From the NCBI GenBank assembly GCA_023455425.1, contig JAEYCM010000029.1, positions 47,989 to 111,988 on the forward strand: a stretch of DNA of 64,000 nt. Direction: 5' to 3'. Origin of the DNA: Bacillota bacterium (GTDB lineage Bacteria; Bacillota; Clostridia; Christensenellales; CAG-138). Both the position numbers and the translations under genes were made by a program. This document shows, in pieces, positions 1-8,454 of this stretch (the stretch's first letter is position 1; the number at the start of each line of letters is the position of its first letter). The notes under the pieces are model-generated. The model was not told the origin of the DNA and ran no database searches. It saw nothing but the letters and a program-made list of their open reading frames with translations.

Positions 1-217
1 CCAGAAACACAACGCCCTGCCGCGAGCCTTCCTTTTCTCCGGCGGCAATGCGAAAGTTGTTGAGACAATGGGATGCGGAAGCTTCTGGAATGCGATCATT
101 GAGAATATCCCACTGGTATGGGACAATGACGCGGGCCACCATATCCACATATTTTTTCCACAATGGGTCTTTAATTTTGATGTTATTCAGGCCGGGAACC
201 CAAGACTGCGTTGTCAT
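1..217 (-). CDS. GH127-family beta-L-arabinofuranosidase, N-terminal fragment
   Basis: Only the first 72 codons lie in the window; the gene runs off the left edge. The translation contains IKDPLWKKYVD, VPYQWDILNDRIP and SHCLNNFRIAAGE, the characteristic opening of the GH127 (former DUF1680) family, whose members release terminal beta-L-arabinofuranose from arabinan or glycoprotein side chains. No signal peptide is visible, so a cytoplasmic enzyme acting on imported oligosaccharides is likely. The ATG at 217 is chosen because GGGAG lies 9 bases upstream and no earlier in-frame start exists before a stop. The gene is divergent from a LacI regulator and shares its operators. Catalytic residues lie outside the window, so the exact family member cannot be confirmed. 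Confidence 0.8.
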   Translation of the reverse strand, partial: MTTQSWVPGLNNIKIKDPLWKKYVDMVARVIVPYQWDILNDRIPEASASHCLNNFRIAAGEKEGSRQGVVFL

Positions 218-255
218 ACCCGCATGCTCCCATTCATTTATTGATAAGAAATAAT

Positions 256-265
256 TAAACGTTTA
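256..265. promoter_or_regulatory. LacI-type operator copy 1
   Basis: Perfect 10-bp palindrome TAAACGTTTA with the central CG typical of LacI/GalR operators, placed over the start of the GH127 transcript. It is one of three copies in 250 bp. Confidence 0.75.
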
Positions 266-277
266 CCATGTACCTAT

Positions 278-306
278 AATATATCGGGCGCATGAAAGCT
301 TGTAAA
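278..306 (-). promoter_or_regulatory. Promoter of the GH127 gene
   Basis: On the minus strand TTTACA (301-306) is followed after 17 bases by TATATT (278-283), a good sigma-A promoter reading toward the GH127 start at 217. The TAAACGTTTA operator at 256-265 lies just downstream of the -10, a typical repressor position. Confidence 0.65.
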
Positions 307-398
307 GAGGTTTGCACAAAATAAAACATATGATTTTTGGCTAATATAAAGAAAGTTTCGATCAAAAATAAAGGACATTATAAAAACAAAAGCATTGG

Positions 399-408
399 TA
401 AACGTTTT
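399..408. promoter_or_regulatory. LacI-type operator copy 2
   Basis: TAAACGTTTT, one mismatch from the other two copies, in the wider context GGTAAACGTTTTAC. It lies between the two promoters, 143 bp and 94 bp from the flanking copies (centre to centre), an arrangement compatible with looping. Confidence 0.65.
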
Positions 409-484
409 ACATCATTGTTTCGCCCAATGCGAAAAAACGACAATTTAACGGCAATATATGCGGCTTGCCGTAGGGAAATATACC

Positions 485-513
485 TTGAATGGTAAACGTT
501 TATATGGTATGCT
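485..513 (+). promoter_or_regulatory. Promoter of lacI-type regulator with operator in the spacer
   Basis: TTGAAT (485-490), a 17-base spacer and TATGCT (508-513) form a sigma-A promoter 34 bases upstream of the regulator start. The third TAAACGTTTA operator (493-502) fills the spacer, so bound repressor would block polymerase. This predicts autorepression. Confidence 0.7.
493..502. promoter_or_regulatory. LacI-type operator copy 3
   Basis: Perfect TAAACGTTTA palindrome in context GGTAAACGTTTA, between the -35 and -10 of the regulator promoter. Confidence 0.75.
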
Positions 514-546
514 TGTGCCACAAGCAACAGCGGAAAGGGGACATAT

Positions 547-1587
547 ATGGCAACCATTCGCGAAATTGCAGAAAAGGCGGAAGTATCCATAGCCACGGTT
601 TCCAAAGTGCTTAACGGCAAGAAGGGCGTAAGCAAGACCGCGGTCAATGCGGTGCTTGCCGCTGCCAAGGAACTCAATTACCGACCCAACCTCAACGCGC
701 GCAGTCTTAAGAACGGCCAGAGCCGTACGCTGGGCGTCATTACCGAAGATCTTACCGTATTTAACGCGCCCGATATTGTAGACGGAATTGACGCATACTG
801 TGAAGCACATTCCTATCACTATATATTAGGAAACCTGCGTTTTCACAAACGCTACGGCAACCGGCCGCGCAACCAGGAAGAGTGCGAGGAGATCGCGAAT
901 TCTTTGGTGGATACCATGCTTTCCAAACAGGTGGACGGTATTATTTATGTGGGGTGCCACAGCCATGCGGTCGCGCCGCTAAGGAACAGGCGAGGCATTC
1001 CGTTTGTATATGCATACTGCTACAGCACGGATCCGGGCGTACCCTCTGTATTGTATGACGATCAAAAGGCGGCATACAAGGCAACCCAGCTTTTAATCGA
1101 CAAAGGCCACCGCAGCATCGGCGTAATAGCGGGGCTTTCCGAAAGCATTCATACCTCAAACCGCATATTGGGGTATCAGGAGGCGCTCTACACAAACGGG
1201 ATTCCCTACAATCCGCGCCTGACGGTGCATGGGGATTGGGAGCGGGATCAGGGATACAGCCTTTGCGGCCCGCTGCTGGAGGCGGGCGTGACTGCGATAT
1301 TTGCCCAGAACGATCTGATGGCGACGGGTGTGATTGAATACTGCAATCAGCACGGCATACAGGTTGGCCGGGATATCGCGCTCATCGGGTTTGACAACCG
1401 GGAGATCAGCACCGCCTGCAGGCCTACGTTGAGTACGGTGGCGCTGCCGCTGTTTGAAATCGGACAGAGCGCAACACGTATGATGCTGGATATCCTCTCC
1501 GGTCACCAGGTGGCAGAGGGGCAAAAACTGATGCTTTCCTGCACGGTGGTTGAGCGGGAATCCACCTGCGCTTACGCGCCCAAATGA
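547..1587 (+). CDS. LacI/GalR-family transcriptional regulator (arabinoside module)
   Basis: A 346-residue repressor of normal LacI length. Residues 2-25 form the helix-turn-helix and hinge start (TIREIAEKAEVSIATVSKVL), followed by a periplasmic-binding-protein-like sensor domain ending in the usual GFDNREIS and STVALP segments. GGAAAGGGG precedes the ATG at 547. It is divergent from a GH127 gene and overlaps by its stop codon region the leader of a GH51 gene, so it most likely controls arabinofuranosidase genes and itself through the three TAAACGTTTA sites upstream. The effector is unknown; arabinose or an arabino-oligosaccharide is an inference from context. Confidence 0.9.
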   Translation: MATIREIAEKAEVSIATVSKVLNGKKGVSKTAVNAVLAAAKELNYRPNLNARSLKNGQSRTLGVITEDLTVFNAPDIVDGIDAYCEAHSYHYILGNLRFHKRYGNRPRNQEECEEIANSLVDTMLSKQVDGIIYVGCHSHAVAPLRNRRGIPFVYAYCYSTDPGVPSVLYDDQKAAYKATQLLIDKGHRSIGVIAGLSESIHTSNRILGYQEALYTNGIPYNPRLTVHGDWERDQGYSLCGPLLEAGVTAIFAQNDLMATGVIEYCNQHGIQVGRDIALIGFDNREISTACRPTLSTVALPLFEIGQSATRMMLDILSGHQVAEGQKLMLSCTVVERESTCAYAPK

Positions 1588-1598
1588 TAAGGAGAGCT

Positions 1599-3110
1599 AT
1601 GGAGCTGAAAGCTGAAATCAGGATTGATACCAGGGATGCCATCTCCGCCATTGACGAGCGGTTGTACGGATCGTTTATTGAACACATGGGGCGAGCCGTC
1701 TATACGGGAATCTATGAGCCGGAGCATCCCGCCGCCAACCAGAACGGCTTTCGGCAGGACGTCGCCGACCTCATCCGTCCGCTGCGTATTCCCGTTGTGC
1801 GCTACCCAGGCGGCAATTTTGTTTCGGGCTATCGCTGGGAGGATGGCGTCGGCCCCAGAGCCGCCCGTCCCGTGCGGCCCGAATTGGCCTGGTTCGCGCT
1901 GGAGCCTAACCAGGTCGGCACCAATGAGTTTATGGATTTTCTTAAGCTGGTAGATGCGCAGCCCATGCTGGCTGTCAACCTGGGTACCCGCGGCGCGCAG
2001 GACGCCGCCAACCTCTTGGAATACTGCAACTTCCCCGGCGGTACCTATTACAGCAATATGCGCATCTCACACGGGTATCTCTTGCCGCACAATGTAAAAT
2101 TGTGGTGCCTCGGCAACGAAATGGACGGCCCCTGGCAGATATGCGCCAAGACAGCCGAAGAATATGGCCGCATCGCCTGCGAAACGGCCAAGATGATGAA
2201 GTGGCTCGATCCGGATATCGAGTTGGTGGTGTGCGGGAGTTCTTTCCGCGAAATGCCCACATTTGGCGACTGGGAACGCACCGTTTTGCGCCATACCTAT
2301 GAATATGTGGACTACCTCTCTTTGCACACGTATTACACGAACATGGAAGGCGACGTCCCCTCGTTTCTGGCGAACAATGTGAAGATGGACGGTTTTATTA
2401 AGGAAGTGGCCTCCATCTGCAGGGAGATCAAAGCGGAAAAAAATATTGATAAAGAGATCAATCTTTCCTTTGACGAATGGAACGTCTGGTACCATTTCAG
2501 AAAGGATTGCGAAGCGCCGCCCAAGTGGATCAACGCACGCCCTATCGAGGAGGAAACCTACGACTTTGCCGACGCGCTCTTAGTGGGCAGCATGCTCACT
2601 ACGCTGATCAACAACGCGGATGTTGTCAAGATTGCGTGTCTGGCCCAGCTTGTTAACACAATTGCTCCCATCATGACGGAACCGGGAGGGCGGGCGTGGG
2701 CGCAGACCACCTACTACCCGTTTCTGTACACATCAAAGTACGGGCGCGGCACAGCGCTCAAAGTGGATATGGACGCACCTGCTTATGATTGCGCTGCCGG
2801 TAAAGGCATTTCCTATATCGACTGTGCCGCCGTGCTTTCTGCGGATCAGAGCAGCTTGGCGCTGTTTCTTATTAACAAGAACCTCGAACACGACATTACC
2901 TGCCAATTCAGTTTGTCAAATCTGGCTTGCAACGATATTTTAGAGTGGGTTTCCTTAAACGGCTATGCGCCGGATACCGTGAACACCGCGGACAGCAGCC
3001 CTGTACAACCGCATTATCGGCAAGGCGGCTCTGTTTCGCAGGGCCTCGAGTTGATCTTGCCCAGAGCATCATGGAATATGGTGCGATTACATATAAATAG
3101 CAAGTGTTAG
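1599..3110 (+). CDS. abfA: GH51 alpha-L-arabinofuranosidase
   Basis: A 503-residue intracellular retaining glycosidase removing alpha-L-arabinofuranosyl residues from arabinan and arabinoxylan oligosaccharides. GNEMDGPWQ near residue 173 holds the acid/base Glu and LSFDEWNVWY near residue 292 holds the nucleophile Glu. The N-terminal RLYGSFIEHMG and YPGGNFVSGY segments are also GH51 hallmarks. Length is typical and there is no signal peptide. An ATG also exists at 1584, but the ATG at 1599 is preferred because AAGGAG sits 5 bases before it, and it is 11 bases after the regulator stop codon, so the two genes are co-transcribed. A strong terminator follows. Confidence 0.93.
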   Translation: MELKAEIRIDTRDAISAIDERLYGSFIEHMGRAVYTGIYEPEHPAANQNGFRQDVADLIRPLRIPVVRYPGGNFVSGYRWEDGVGPRAARPVRPELAWFALEPNQVGTNEFMDFLKLVDAQPMLAVNLGTRGAQDAANLLEYCNFPGGTYYSNMRISHGYLLPHNVKLWCLGNEMDGPWQICAKTAEEYGRIACETAKMMKWLDPDIELVVCGSSFREMPTFGDWERTVLRHTYEYVDYLSLHTYYTNMEGDVPSFLANNVKMDGFIKEVASICREIKAEKNIDKEINLSFDEWNVWYHFRKDCEAPPKWINARPIEEETYDFADALLVGSMLTTLINNADVVKIACLAQLVNTIAPIMTEPGGRAWAQTTYYPFLYTSKYGRGTALKVDMDAPAYDCAAGKGISYIDCAAVLSADQSSLALFLINKNLEHDITCQFSLSNLACNDILEWVSLNGYAPDTVNTADSSPVQPHYRQGGSVSQGLELILPRASWNMVRLHINSKC

Positions 3111-3152
3111 ACCGATATATTTGGCATAATGCCCAAATCACTATAGCCTACT

Positions 3153-3199
3153 GAAAGCGGCTTTTCAGTCCTTGCGGGATGAAAAGCCGCTTTCTTTTT
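3153..3199 (+). terminator. Rho-independent terminator after abfA
   Basis: Inverted repeat GAAAGCGGCTTTTCA / TGAAAAGCCGCTTTC (3153-3167 and 3180-3194) followed by TTTTTC. It ends the regulator-abfA transcript. Between it and the promoter at 3400 I see nothing further. Confidence 0.88.
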
Positions 3200-3399
3200 C
3201 TGCTACAAATCACTGCTGCCCGCTGCATGAATTTCCCTCCTTTTGTATATTCATTTTACGCCCGCTTTTTTGCTAAAAAGCCGCTACAAATTCAAAACGG
3301 ACGCGGGCAAGCAGGCCTATTCCCGCCGCCATGATTTTCTTCCTCTTTTCTTCGCAGCGCCCTATGCAAAGAGCGCGTGCAGAATACAAAAGTATCCGA

Positions 3400-3428
3400 T
3401 TGACAACAATAAATCTTCATGATACCAT
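3400..3428 (+). promoter_or_regulatory. Promoter of the nucleoside transport operon
   Basis: Consensus TTGACA (3400-3405), 17-base spacer, TACCAT (3423-3428). It is the best promoter in the 440-base gap before the BMP-family gene and is followed by a LacI-like palindrome. Confidence 0.65.
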
Positions 3429-3453
3429 TTTAATAATTATTCAGGAAACAAGT

Positions 3454-3473
3454 TTAGGTAAATGTTTTCCTAA
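3454..3473. promoter_or_regulatory. Candidate LacI-type operator of the nucleoside operon
   Basis: Imperfect 20-bp palindrome TTAGGTAAATGTTTTCCTAA (8 of 10 pairs match) about 26 bases downstream of the -10. Its core TAAATGTTTT resembles the TAAACGTTTA sites at the left end of the window. The LacI/ribokinase fusion regulator encoded at the far end of this operon is the natural candidate to bind it, although cross-talk with the first LacI protein is possible. Confidence 0.55.
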
Positions 3474-3552
3474 CGTCCTTGAGACGGTTCAAACCAAGCC
3501 AAGGAGCCATCCTTGCTTGTTTGAAATACATAAACGATGATGGAGGGGAACT

Positions 3553-4710
3553 ATGAAACGCACATTTTGTATCGTTTTGGCACTGCTGATGCTTCTCGCA
3601 CTGGCCGGTTGCTCCCAGCCTGCAGCGCCCAGCCCGAGCGCCGCACCTGCCGAGGTGCCAGGCGCGGAGCAGGAAACGCCCGCGCAGCCGGATGCCGCGA
3701 ATACCGTGTCTCCTGCCGATGCGGAAGAGCCCTTGAAGGTTGCGCTGCTTGTGCCCGGCAACCTGGGGGACAAATCCTTCTTCGACATGGCGAATGCGGG
3801 CATGACGCTCGTCAAGGAAACCCTGGGTGCTGAAACAAAAGTCGTTGAGATGGGTACGGACCAGACCAAATGGGAACCCACGCTGCTCGACTTTGCCGAG
3901 CAGGATTGGGATATCATCATCACGGGCAATGTGGAGATTTTCGATCTGCTCCAGCAGACAGCTCTCGACCATCCCGAGAAACACTTCATCAACTTCGATA
4001 CCTCCAAAGAGGAGGTCACGCCCAATATGTACTCGGCCTTCTATAAAACGAACGAGCTGAGCTACATGGCTGGTGCGCTTGCGGCGCTTAAGGCCAAGGA
4101 AGCGGGCGAAGCTAAGATCGGCTTCATCGGCGGCATGGATATCCCCGGTATCAATGATTTCCTGATCGGCTACATTCAGGGTGCACAATATGTCATGCCG
4201 GAAGTGAAGGTCGCCGTCTCCTATGCGGGCAGCTTCACGGATGCCGCCAAGGGCAAGGAACATGCCATCGCCATGTACAACTCCGGCGTAGGCATCATCT
4301 ACCAGGCGGCCGGACAGACGGGCTTGGGCGTCATCGACGCAGCCAAGGAACTCAACAAGCTGGTCATCGGCGTAGATTCCGACCAGGCGGCCGCCTTTAT
4401 CGACAGCGATCCCGCCAAGGCGGACTGCATCATTACCTCCGCGGTAAAAAGAATTGACGAGTGCATCCTACGCGCCGTTTCCGAGCACCGTTCGGGCCGG
4501 CTCTATGGCCATTACGAAGCTCTCGGCGTGAAAGAAAACGGCGTCGGCCTCGCGAAGAACGAAATCTACAAGAAGCTTGTGAGCGCCGACGACCAAGCCA
4601 AGATCGACGAAATCGAGTCTAAGATCGCGGCTGACGAAATTACAATCGATACCGCGTTCGGTAAAGAGACTTCCGAAATTGAGGCGCTGAGAAATTCGGT
4701 CCGTCCATAG
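3553..4710 (+). CDS. BMP-family ABC transporter substrate-binding lipoprotein (nucleoside type)
   Basis: A 385-residue lipoprotein: signal peptide with lipobox LALAGC and acylated Cys20, then an Ala/Pro/Glu-rich linker to about residue 60, then a basic-membrane-protein (PnrA/YufN/Med) domain beginning LKVALLVPGNLGDKSF. BMP proteins bind purine or other nucleosides and pass them to a double ATPase with two permeases, exactly the genes that follow. GGAGGGG precedes the start at 3553. A nucleoside hydrolase downstream supports nucleosides as ligand. It is separated from the ATPase gene by a 203-base gap holding a strong hairpin. Confidence 0.88.
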   Translation: MKRTFCIVLALLMLLALAGCSQPAAPSPSAAPAEVPGAEQETPAQPDAANTVSPADAEEPLKVALLVPGNLGDKSFFDMANAGMTLVKETLGAETKVVEMGTDQTKWEPTLLDFAEQDWDIIITGNVEIFDLLQQTALDHPEKHFINFDTSKEEVTPNMYSAFYKTNELSYMAGALAALKAKEAGEAKIGFIGGMDIPGINDFLIGYIQGAQYVMPEVKVAVSYAGSFTDAAKGKEHAIAMYNSGVGIIYQAAGQTGLGVIDAAKELNKLVIGVDSDQAAAFIDSDPAKADCIITSAVKRIDECILRAVSEHRSGRLYGHYEALGVKENGVGLAKNEIYKKLVSADDQAKIDEIESKIAADEITIDTAFGKETSEIEALRNSVRP

Positions 4711-4812
4711 AAGCAACCGGGCCGGAACAGGGGAACACCCCTGCTCGTTTATGGGCATCTCTTAAAACTCGTTTGAGCGCAATCTTAGGCTGAAAGGCCG
4801 GGATGCTAAAAG

Positions 4813-4855
4813 AGCGGAAACGTGCGTGCCGGCTAAGGATATGCACGTTTCCGCT
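4813..4855. repeat. Perfect 13-bp stem-loop between binding-protein and ATPase genes
   Basis: Arms AGCGGAAACGTGC (4813-4825) and GCACGTTTCCGCT (4843-4855) pair perfectly around a 17-base loop. No T-run follows, so it is more likely an mRNA-stabilising or processing hairpin that keeps binding-protein transcripts in excess than a full terminator. Confidence 0.75.
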
Positions 4856-4913
4856 CCAAAAGCAGGGCGGGACGAATGGAGTTTTTTGAGATGCTCTTTG
4901 ATAGGAGGCAAGC

Positions 4914-6467
4914 ATGTCACAACTTTTGCTTTCGATGGAGAACATATCCAAGATTTACGACAACGGCATTGTGGCCAACGACGGCGTCAGTTTCAACCTC
5001 AAGGCTGGCGAGATCCATGCGTTGGTGGGCGAAAACGGCGCCGGGAAATCTACGCTCATGAAGATCCTGTTCGGCATGGAAAAGCCAACGAGCGGCAGGA
5101 TTGTTCTTGATGGCAAGCCGTGTTCTTTCTCGTCCTCCAAGGACGCGATCAGCAGCGGCATCGGCATGGTGCACCAGCATTTTATGCTTGTGGATTCTTT
5201 TACCGTTGCCCAAAACATCCTTTTGGACATGGAGCCCCGAAAGGGCCTTTTTGTGGATCAGCAGCGATGCATCGAGATCACCAACGAACTCAGCCAGAAA
5301 TACAATCTCTCCGTAGATGCGCGCGCGCGGGTTTCGGAAATCTCGGTCGGCATGAAGCAGAAGATCGAGATTCTCAAAACGCTTATACGCGGCGCAAAGA
5401 TCATTATACTCGATGAGCCCACCGCCGTGCTGACGCCGCAGGAGACGGAGCAGCTCTTCGAGGAACTCAAAAGCCTGAAAAAGCATGGGCATACCATCAT
5501 TTTCATCTCCCATAAAATCCGCGAGGTAAAGGCCATATCCGACAGCATTACGATCATGCGGCAAGGCAAGCGCGTGGGCGAATATAGAACGGCCGACCTA
5601 TCCGAGCAGCAGATATCCAATTTCATCGTGGGCAGAGATATCGTAACGAATTTTGAAAAACCCGCCGTTTCTCCCGGCAAGCCGCTGCTCGAGGTAAAAG
5701 GGCTTACCTATTATGGAGAAAGCGGCGTGCCGTTTGTAAAGAACGTGAGCTTCGGCGTCCTGGGCGGACGCATTGTGGGCATCGCGGGCGTTGAGGGAAA
5801 CGGGCAGGCACAGCTTGCAAAGCTCCTCTCGCGCGGGCTCAGCCCGCATGCGGGCTCCATACGTATGGAGGGCAAGGACATCTGCGCGCTAAGCGGCGCG
5901 CAACTGCGCCGCCGGAGCTTTGGATACATCCCGGAAGACCGTATCGAGGTGGGTTCGGCCAAAGAGGGCAGCATCCTCGAAAATCTCATTTCCAACAAGT
6001 ACGCAAAAGAGCCGTTTTGCAAATACGGGCTGCTGCGGCAGCGCGCACTCGAAAGTGTCTCCAAGCAAGCCGTGGAGGAATACGGCATCAAATGCTTTTC
6101 CCCTTCACAAAAGCTGTCCATGCTTTCGGGCGGCAATATGCAAAAAGTTGTCGTCGCAAGAGAATGCTTTGGCGGCCCACACGTGCTCATTGCAGAGCAG
6201 CCGACCCGCGGGGTGGATGTCGGCGCGGCCCAGATCATCCACCAAAAGCTGCTGCAAATGCGCATGGACGGCTGCGCAATCCTGCTGATTTCCGCGGATC
6301 TCAACGAGGTCATGGAGCTTTCGGACAGCCTGCTCGTCATGTATGGCGGCGAGATTGTAGCCTATTTTGAGGACGCTTCAAACGTGAAGGAACACGAGCT
6401 CGGACTTTACATGCTTGGAGTAGAGCGGCATGATGAAAAACGGATCAAGGAGGCGCTTTATGAATAG
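4914..6467 (+). CDS. Double-domain ABC transporter ATPase (nucleoside/simple-sugar type)
   Basis: A 517-residue cytoplasmic ATPase of the YufO/RbsA type with two nucleotide-binding domains. The first half has an intact Walker A (GENGAGKSTL), the signature-region VSEISVGMKQK and Walker B IIILDEPTAVLTPQE. The second half has a degenerate Walker A (GVEGNGQAQLAK) but a clear LSGGNMQK signature and EQPTRGVDVGAA, the usual asymmetry of this family. AGGAGG lies upstream of the ATG at 4914. The stop overlaps the next gene by eight bases (ATGAATAG), indicating translational coupling. Together with the BMP lipoprotein and the two permeases it forms a nucleoside importer. Confidence 0.9.
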   Translation: MSQLLLSMENISKIYDNGIVANDGVSFNLKAGEIHALVGENGAGKSTLMKILFGMEKPTSGRIVLDGKPCSFSSSKDAISSGIGMVHQHFMLVDSFTVAQNILLDMEPRKGLFVDQQRCIEITNELSQKYNLSVDARARVSEISVGMKQKIEILKTLIRGAKIIILDEPTAVLTPQETEQLFEELKSLKKHGHTIIFISHKIREVKAISDSITIMRQGKRVGEYRTADLSEQQISNFIVGRDIVTNFEKPAVSPGKPLLEVKGLTYYGESGVPFVKNVSFGVLGGRIVGIAGVEGNGQAQLAKLLSRGLSPHAGSIRMEGKDICALSGAQLRRRSFGYIPEDRIEVGSAKEGSILENLISNKYAKEPFCKYGLLRQRALESVSKQAVEEYGIKCFSPSQKLSMLSGGNMQKVVVARECFGGPHVLIAEQPTRGVDVGAAQIIHQKLLQMRMDGCAILLISADLNEVMELSDSLLVMYGGEIVAYFEDASNVKEHELGLYMLGVERHDEKRIKEALYE

Positions 6468-7509
6468 GGAAACCCGGTTTGAAGCGCTCCGCACCCTGGT
6501 TGCGATTTTCACCGCGGTGCTGATTGGCTTTGGGATCATTCTTTTGATCAGCGAGCAGCCTTTGGAGGCCATTTCTACTTTTCTTCTTGGACCAATCCGG
6601 TCGCTGCGCTATATCGGCAACGTGGTGGAGCTCGCCATCCCGCTGATGTTCGCGGGGCTTGCTATGGCGGTGGTGTTCCAGGCCTCGCTGTTTAACCTGG
6701 GCGGGGAGGGCGTGTTCTTCATGAGCGCAACGGTGGCCTCCGCGATTGCAATATTTTTAAAACTGCCCGCGTTTATTCATCAGCCGTTGGCGATCTTTGC
6801 AGGCGGCGTCGTAGGCATGCTGATTATGGCGATTCCTGGCTTTTTTAAGGCAAAGTGGAACGCCAGCGAGCTTGTAACGTCGCTGATGCTCAACAGCATT
6901 CTCCTTGGAATCGGGCAATATATCATGAACTATCACCTGCGCGATGTCACCGCGACGGCAGTCATCTCGGTAAAGTACGAGACAACGGCAGTGCTTTCCC
7001 GCATACTGCCCGGTACGAGGCTGCATTCGGGGCTCATCATCGTGCTGCTTATGGTTTTACTTACCTATATCTTCATGTACCGTACAAAGTGGGGCTATGA
7101 AATCCGCATAACGGGCATGAACAAGCGGTTTGCAGATTATTCAGGAATCAATACCTTCAAGGTCATTATCCTGGCGCACCTGCTTGCAGGGCTGATCGCT
7201 GGCATGGGCGGTGCGATCGAAACGCTGGGGATGCACCAGAAGTTTGAGTGGACGGGCCTCCCCGGTTATGGGTTTGACGGCGCGCTCGTCGCCATGCTTG
7301 CGCGCAACAAACCGGGCGGCGTTGTCGCTTCGGCACTGTTTCTGGCGTATATCCGCGTGGGGGCGGATATGGTTGCGCGGCTTTCGGACGTACCCAGCGA
7401 AATGGTGTTTATTTTGCAGGGGATTATCATCCTGCTTATCAGCGCGGAGCGGTTTTTGCACAGCTACAAGCAGCGCCTGGTGCTCAAGGAGGTAACGAAG
7501 CATGCCTGA
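6460..7509 (+). CDS. ABC transporter permease 1 (YufP-like)
   Basis: A 349-residue polytopic membrane protein of the BPD_transp_2 family, with hydrophobic segments throughout and the coupling-region sequences GMNKRFADYSGIN and GGAIETLGMHQKFEW typical of the larger nucleoside permease. An in-frame ATG at 6430 also exists, but the ATG at 6460 has AAGGAGG correctly placed and overlaps the ATPase stop codon, so it is the better start. The 3' end overlaps the second permease by eight bases. It would form a heterodimeric channel with the following protein. Confidence 0.88.
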   Translation: MNRETRFEALRTLVAIFTAVLIGFGIILLISEQPLEAISTFLLGPIRSLRYIGNVVELAIPLMFAGLAMAVVFQASLFNLGGEGVFFMSATVASAIAIFLKLPAFIHQPLAIFAGGVVGMLIMAIPGFFKAKWNASELVTSLMLNSILLGIGQYIMNYHLRDVTATAVISVKYETTAVLSRILPGTRLHSGLIIVLLMVLLTYIFMYRTKWGYEIRITGMNKRFADYSGINTFKVIILAHLLAGLIAGMGGAIETLGMHQKFEWTGLPGYGFDGALVAMLARNKPGGVVASALFLAYIRVGADMVARLSDVPSEMVFILQGIIILLISAERFLHSYKQRLVLKEVTKHA

Positions 7510-8437
7510 CTTATTAGGGATTATCTTCTCTACCGACTTTGCCTATTCGGTGCTGCGCGTTACAACGCCCATCCTCTTTGCGGCGATGGCCGCCGTTGTT
7601 GCCAACACCGCCGGTACGCCCAACATCGCGCTCGAAGGCATCATGCTCTTTAGCGCGTTTGTAGGCGTCGTAGTCAGCGCGTTTACGGCAAGCGCGTGGG
7701 CTGGGCTATTAGGTGCCGTTGCGTTTGGGATATTGCTCGCAGCAGTGCTCGCGTTCTTTACGCTCTATTATAAGACCAACGTCATCCTGGGCGGCATCGC
7801 CCTGAACCTTTTTTCGAGCGGAGGAACGATCTTTTTCCTGTATCTGTTCACGCATGATAAAGGCACGAGCGCCAGTCTTCCCAGCAAGGTTCTCCCGCAG
7901 GTGGACATTCCCCTCATCAAGGATATCCCCATCCTGGGGGGTATTTTCTCCGGGCACAACGTGCTCACCTATTGCGCGATTCTCTCCATAATTGTCGTCG
8001 CGCTGATGATGCGCAGAACGCCCTTCGGGTTCAAGCTGCGCGCGGTGGGGGAAAATCCGCAGGCGGCAACCTCGGTCGGTATCCACGTAAACCGCACGCG
8101 GGTGATCGCGCTGTTGATCAGCGGCCTGCTTGCGGGCATGGGCGGCGCGTTCATGTCCATGGGGTACGTTTCCTGGTTCTCGCGCGATATGATTGCCGGG
8201 CGCGGCTGGACGGCGATCGCGGCCGAGGCGATGGGCAGAAGCTCGCCCATCGGTACAGCCGCTACATCGTTCCTGTTCGGCTTCGCGGACGCGCTTTCGA
8301 ACGCACTGGGCATCTACAGCGTTCCGTCGGAGTTTATCCGCATCATCCCCTACACGGCGACGCTGATCGGCCTAGTGGCGTACTCCATTTCAGTCTCACG
8401 CAAGAAAAATCCGTTGCGGAAAATGAAGAAGGCATAA
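7502..8437 (+). CDS. ABC transporter permease 2 (YufQ-like)
   Basis: A 311-residue membrane protein of the same permease family. It begins with hydrophobic segments containing NTAGTPNIALEGIMLFSAF and carries RAVGENPQAATSVGI and GGAFMSMGYVSWFSRDM, typical of the shorter partner in BMP-type importers. AAGGAGG precedes the ATG at 7502 inside the end of the first permease. The nucleoside hydrolase gene starts 17 bases after its stop, so uptake and cleavage are co-expressed. Confidence 0.88.
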   Translation: MPDLLGIIFSTDFAYSVLRVTTPILFAAMAAVVANTAGTPNIALEGIMLFSAFVGVVVSAFTASAWAGLLGAVAFGILLAAVLAFFTLYYKTNVILGGIALNLFSSGGTIFFLYLFTHDKGTSASLPSKVLPQVDIPLIKDIPILGGIFSGHNVLTYCAILSIIVVALMMRRTPFGFKLRAVGENPQAATSVGIHVNRTRVIALLISGLLAGMGGAFMSMGYVSWFSRDMIAGRGWTAIAAEAMGRSSPIGTAATSFLFGFADALSNALGIYSVPSEFIRIIPYTATLIGLVAYSISVSRKKNPLRKMKKA

Positions 8438-8454
8438 AAGAAAGGTAATGTTAC

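Noticed and set aside
48..254. 68-codon plus-strand frame at the left edge
   Set aside because: Antisense to the GH127 fragment, which has clear family motifs.
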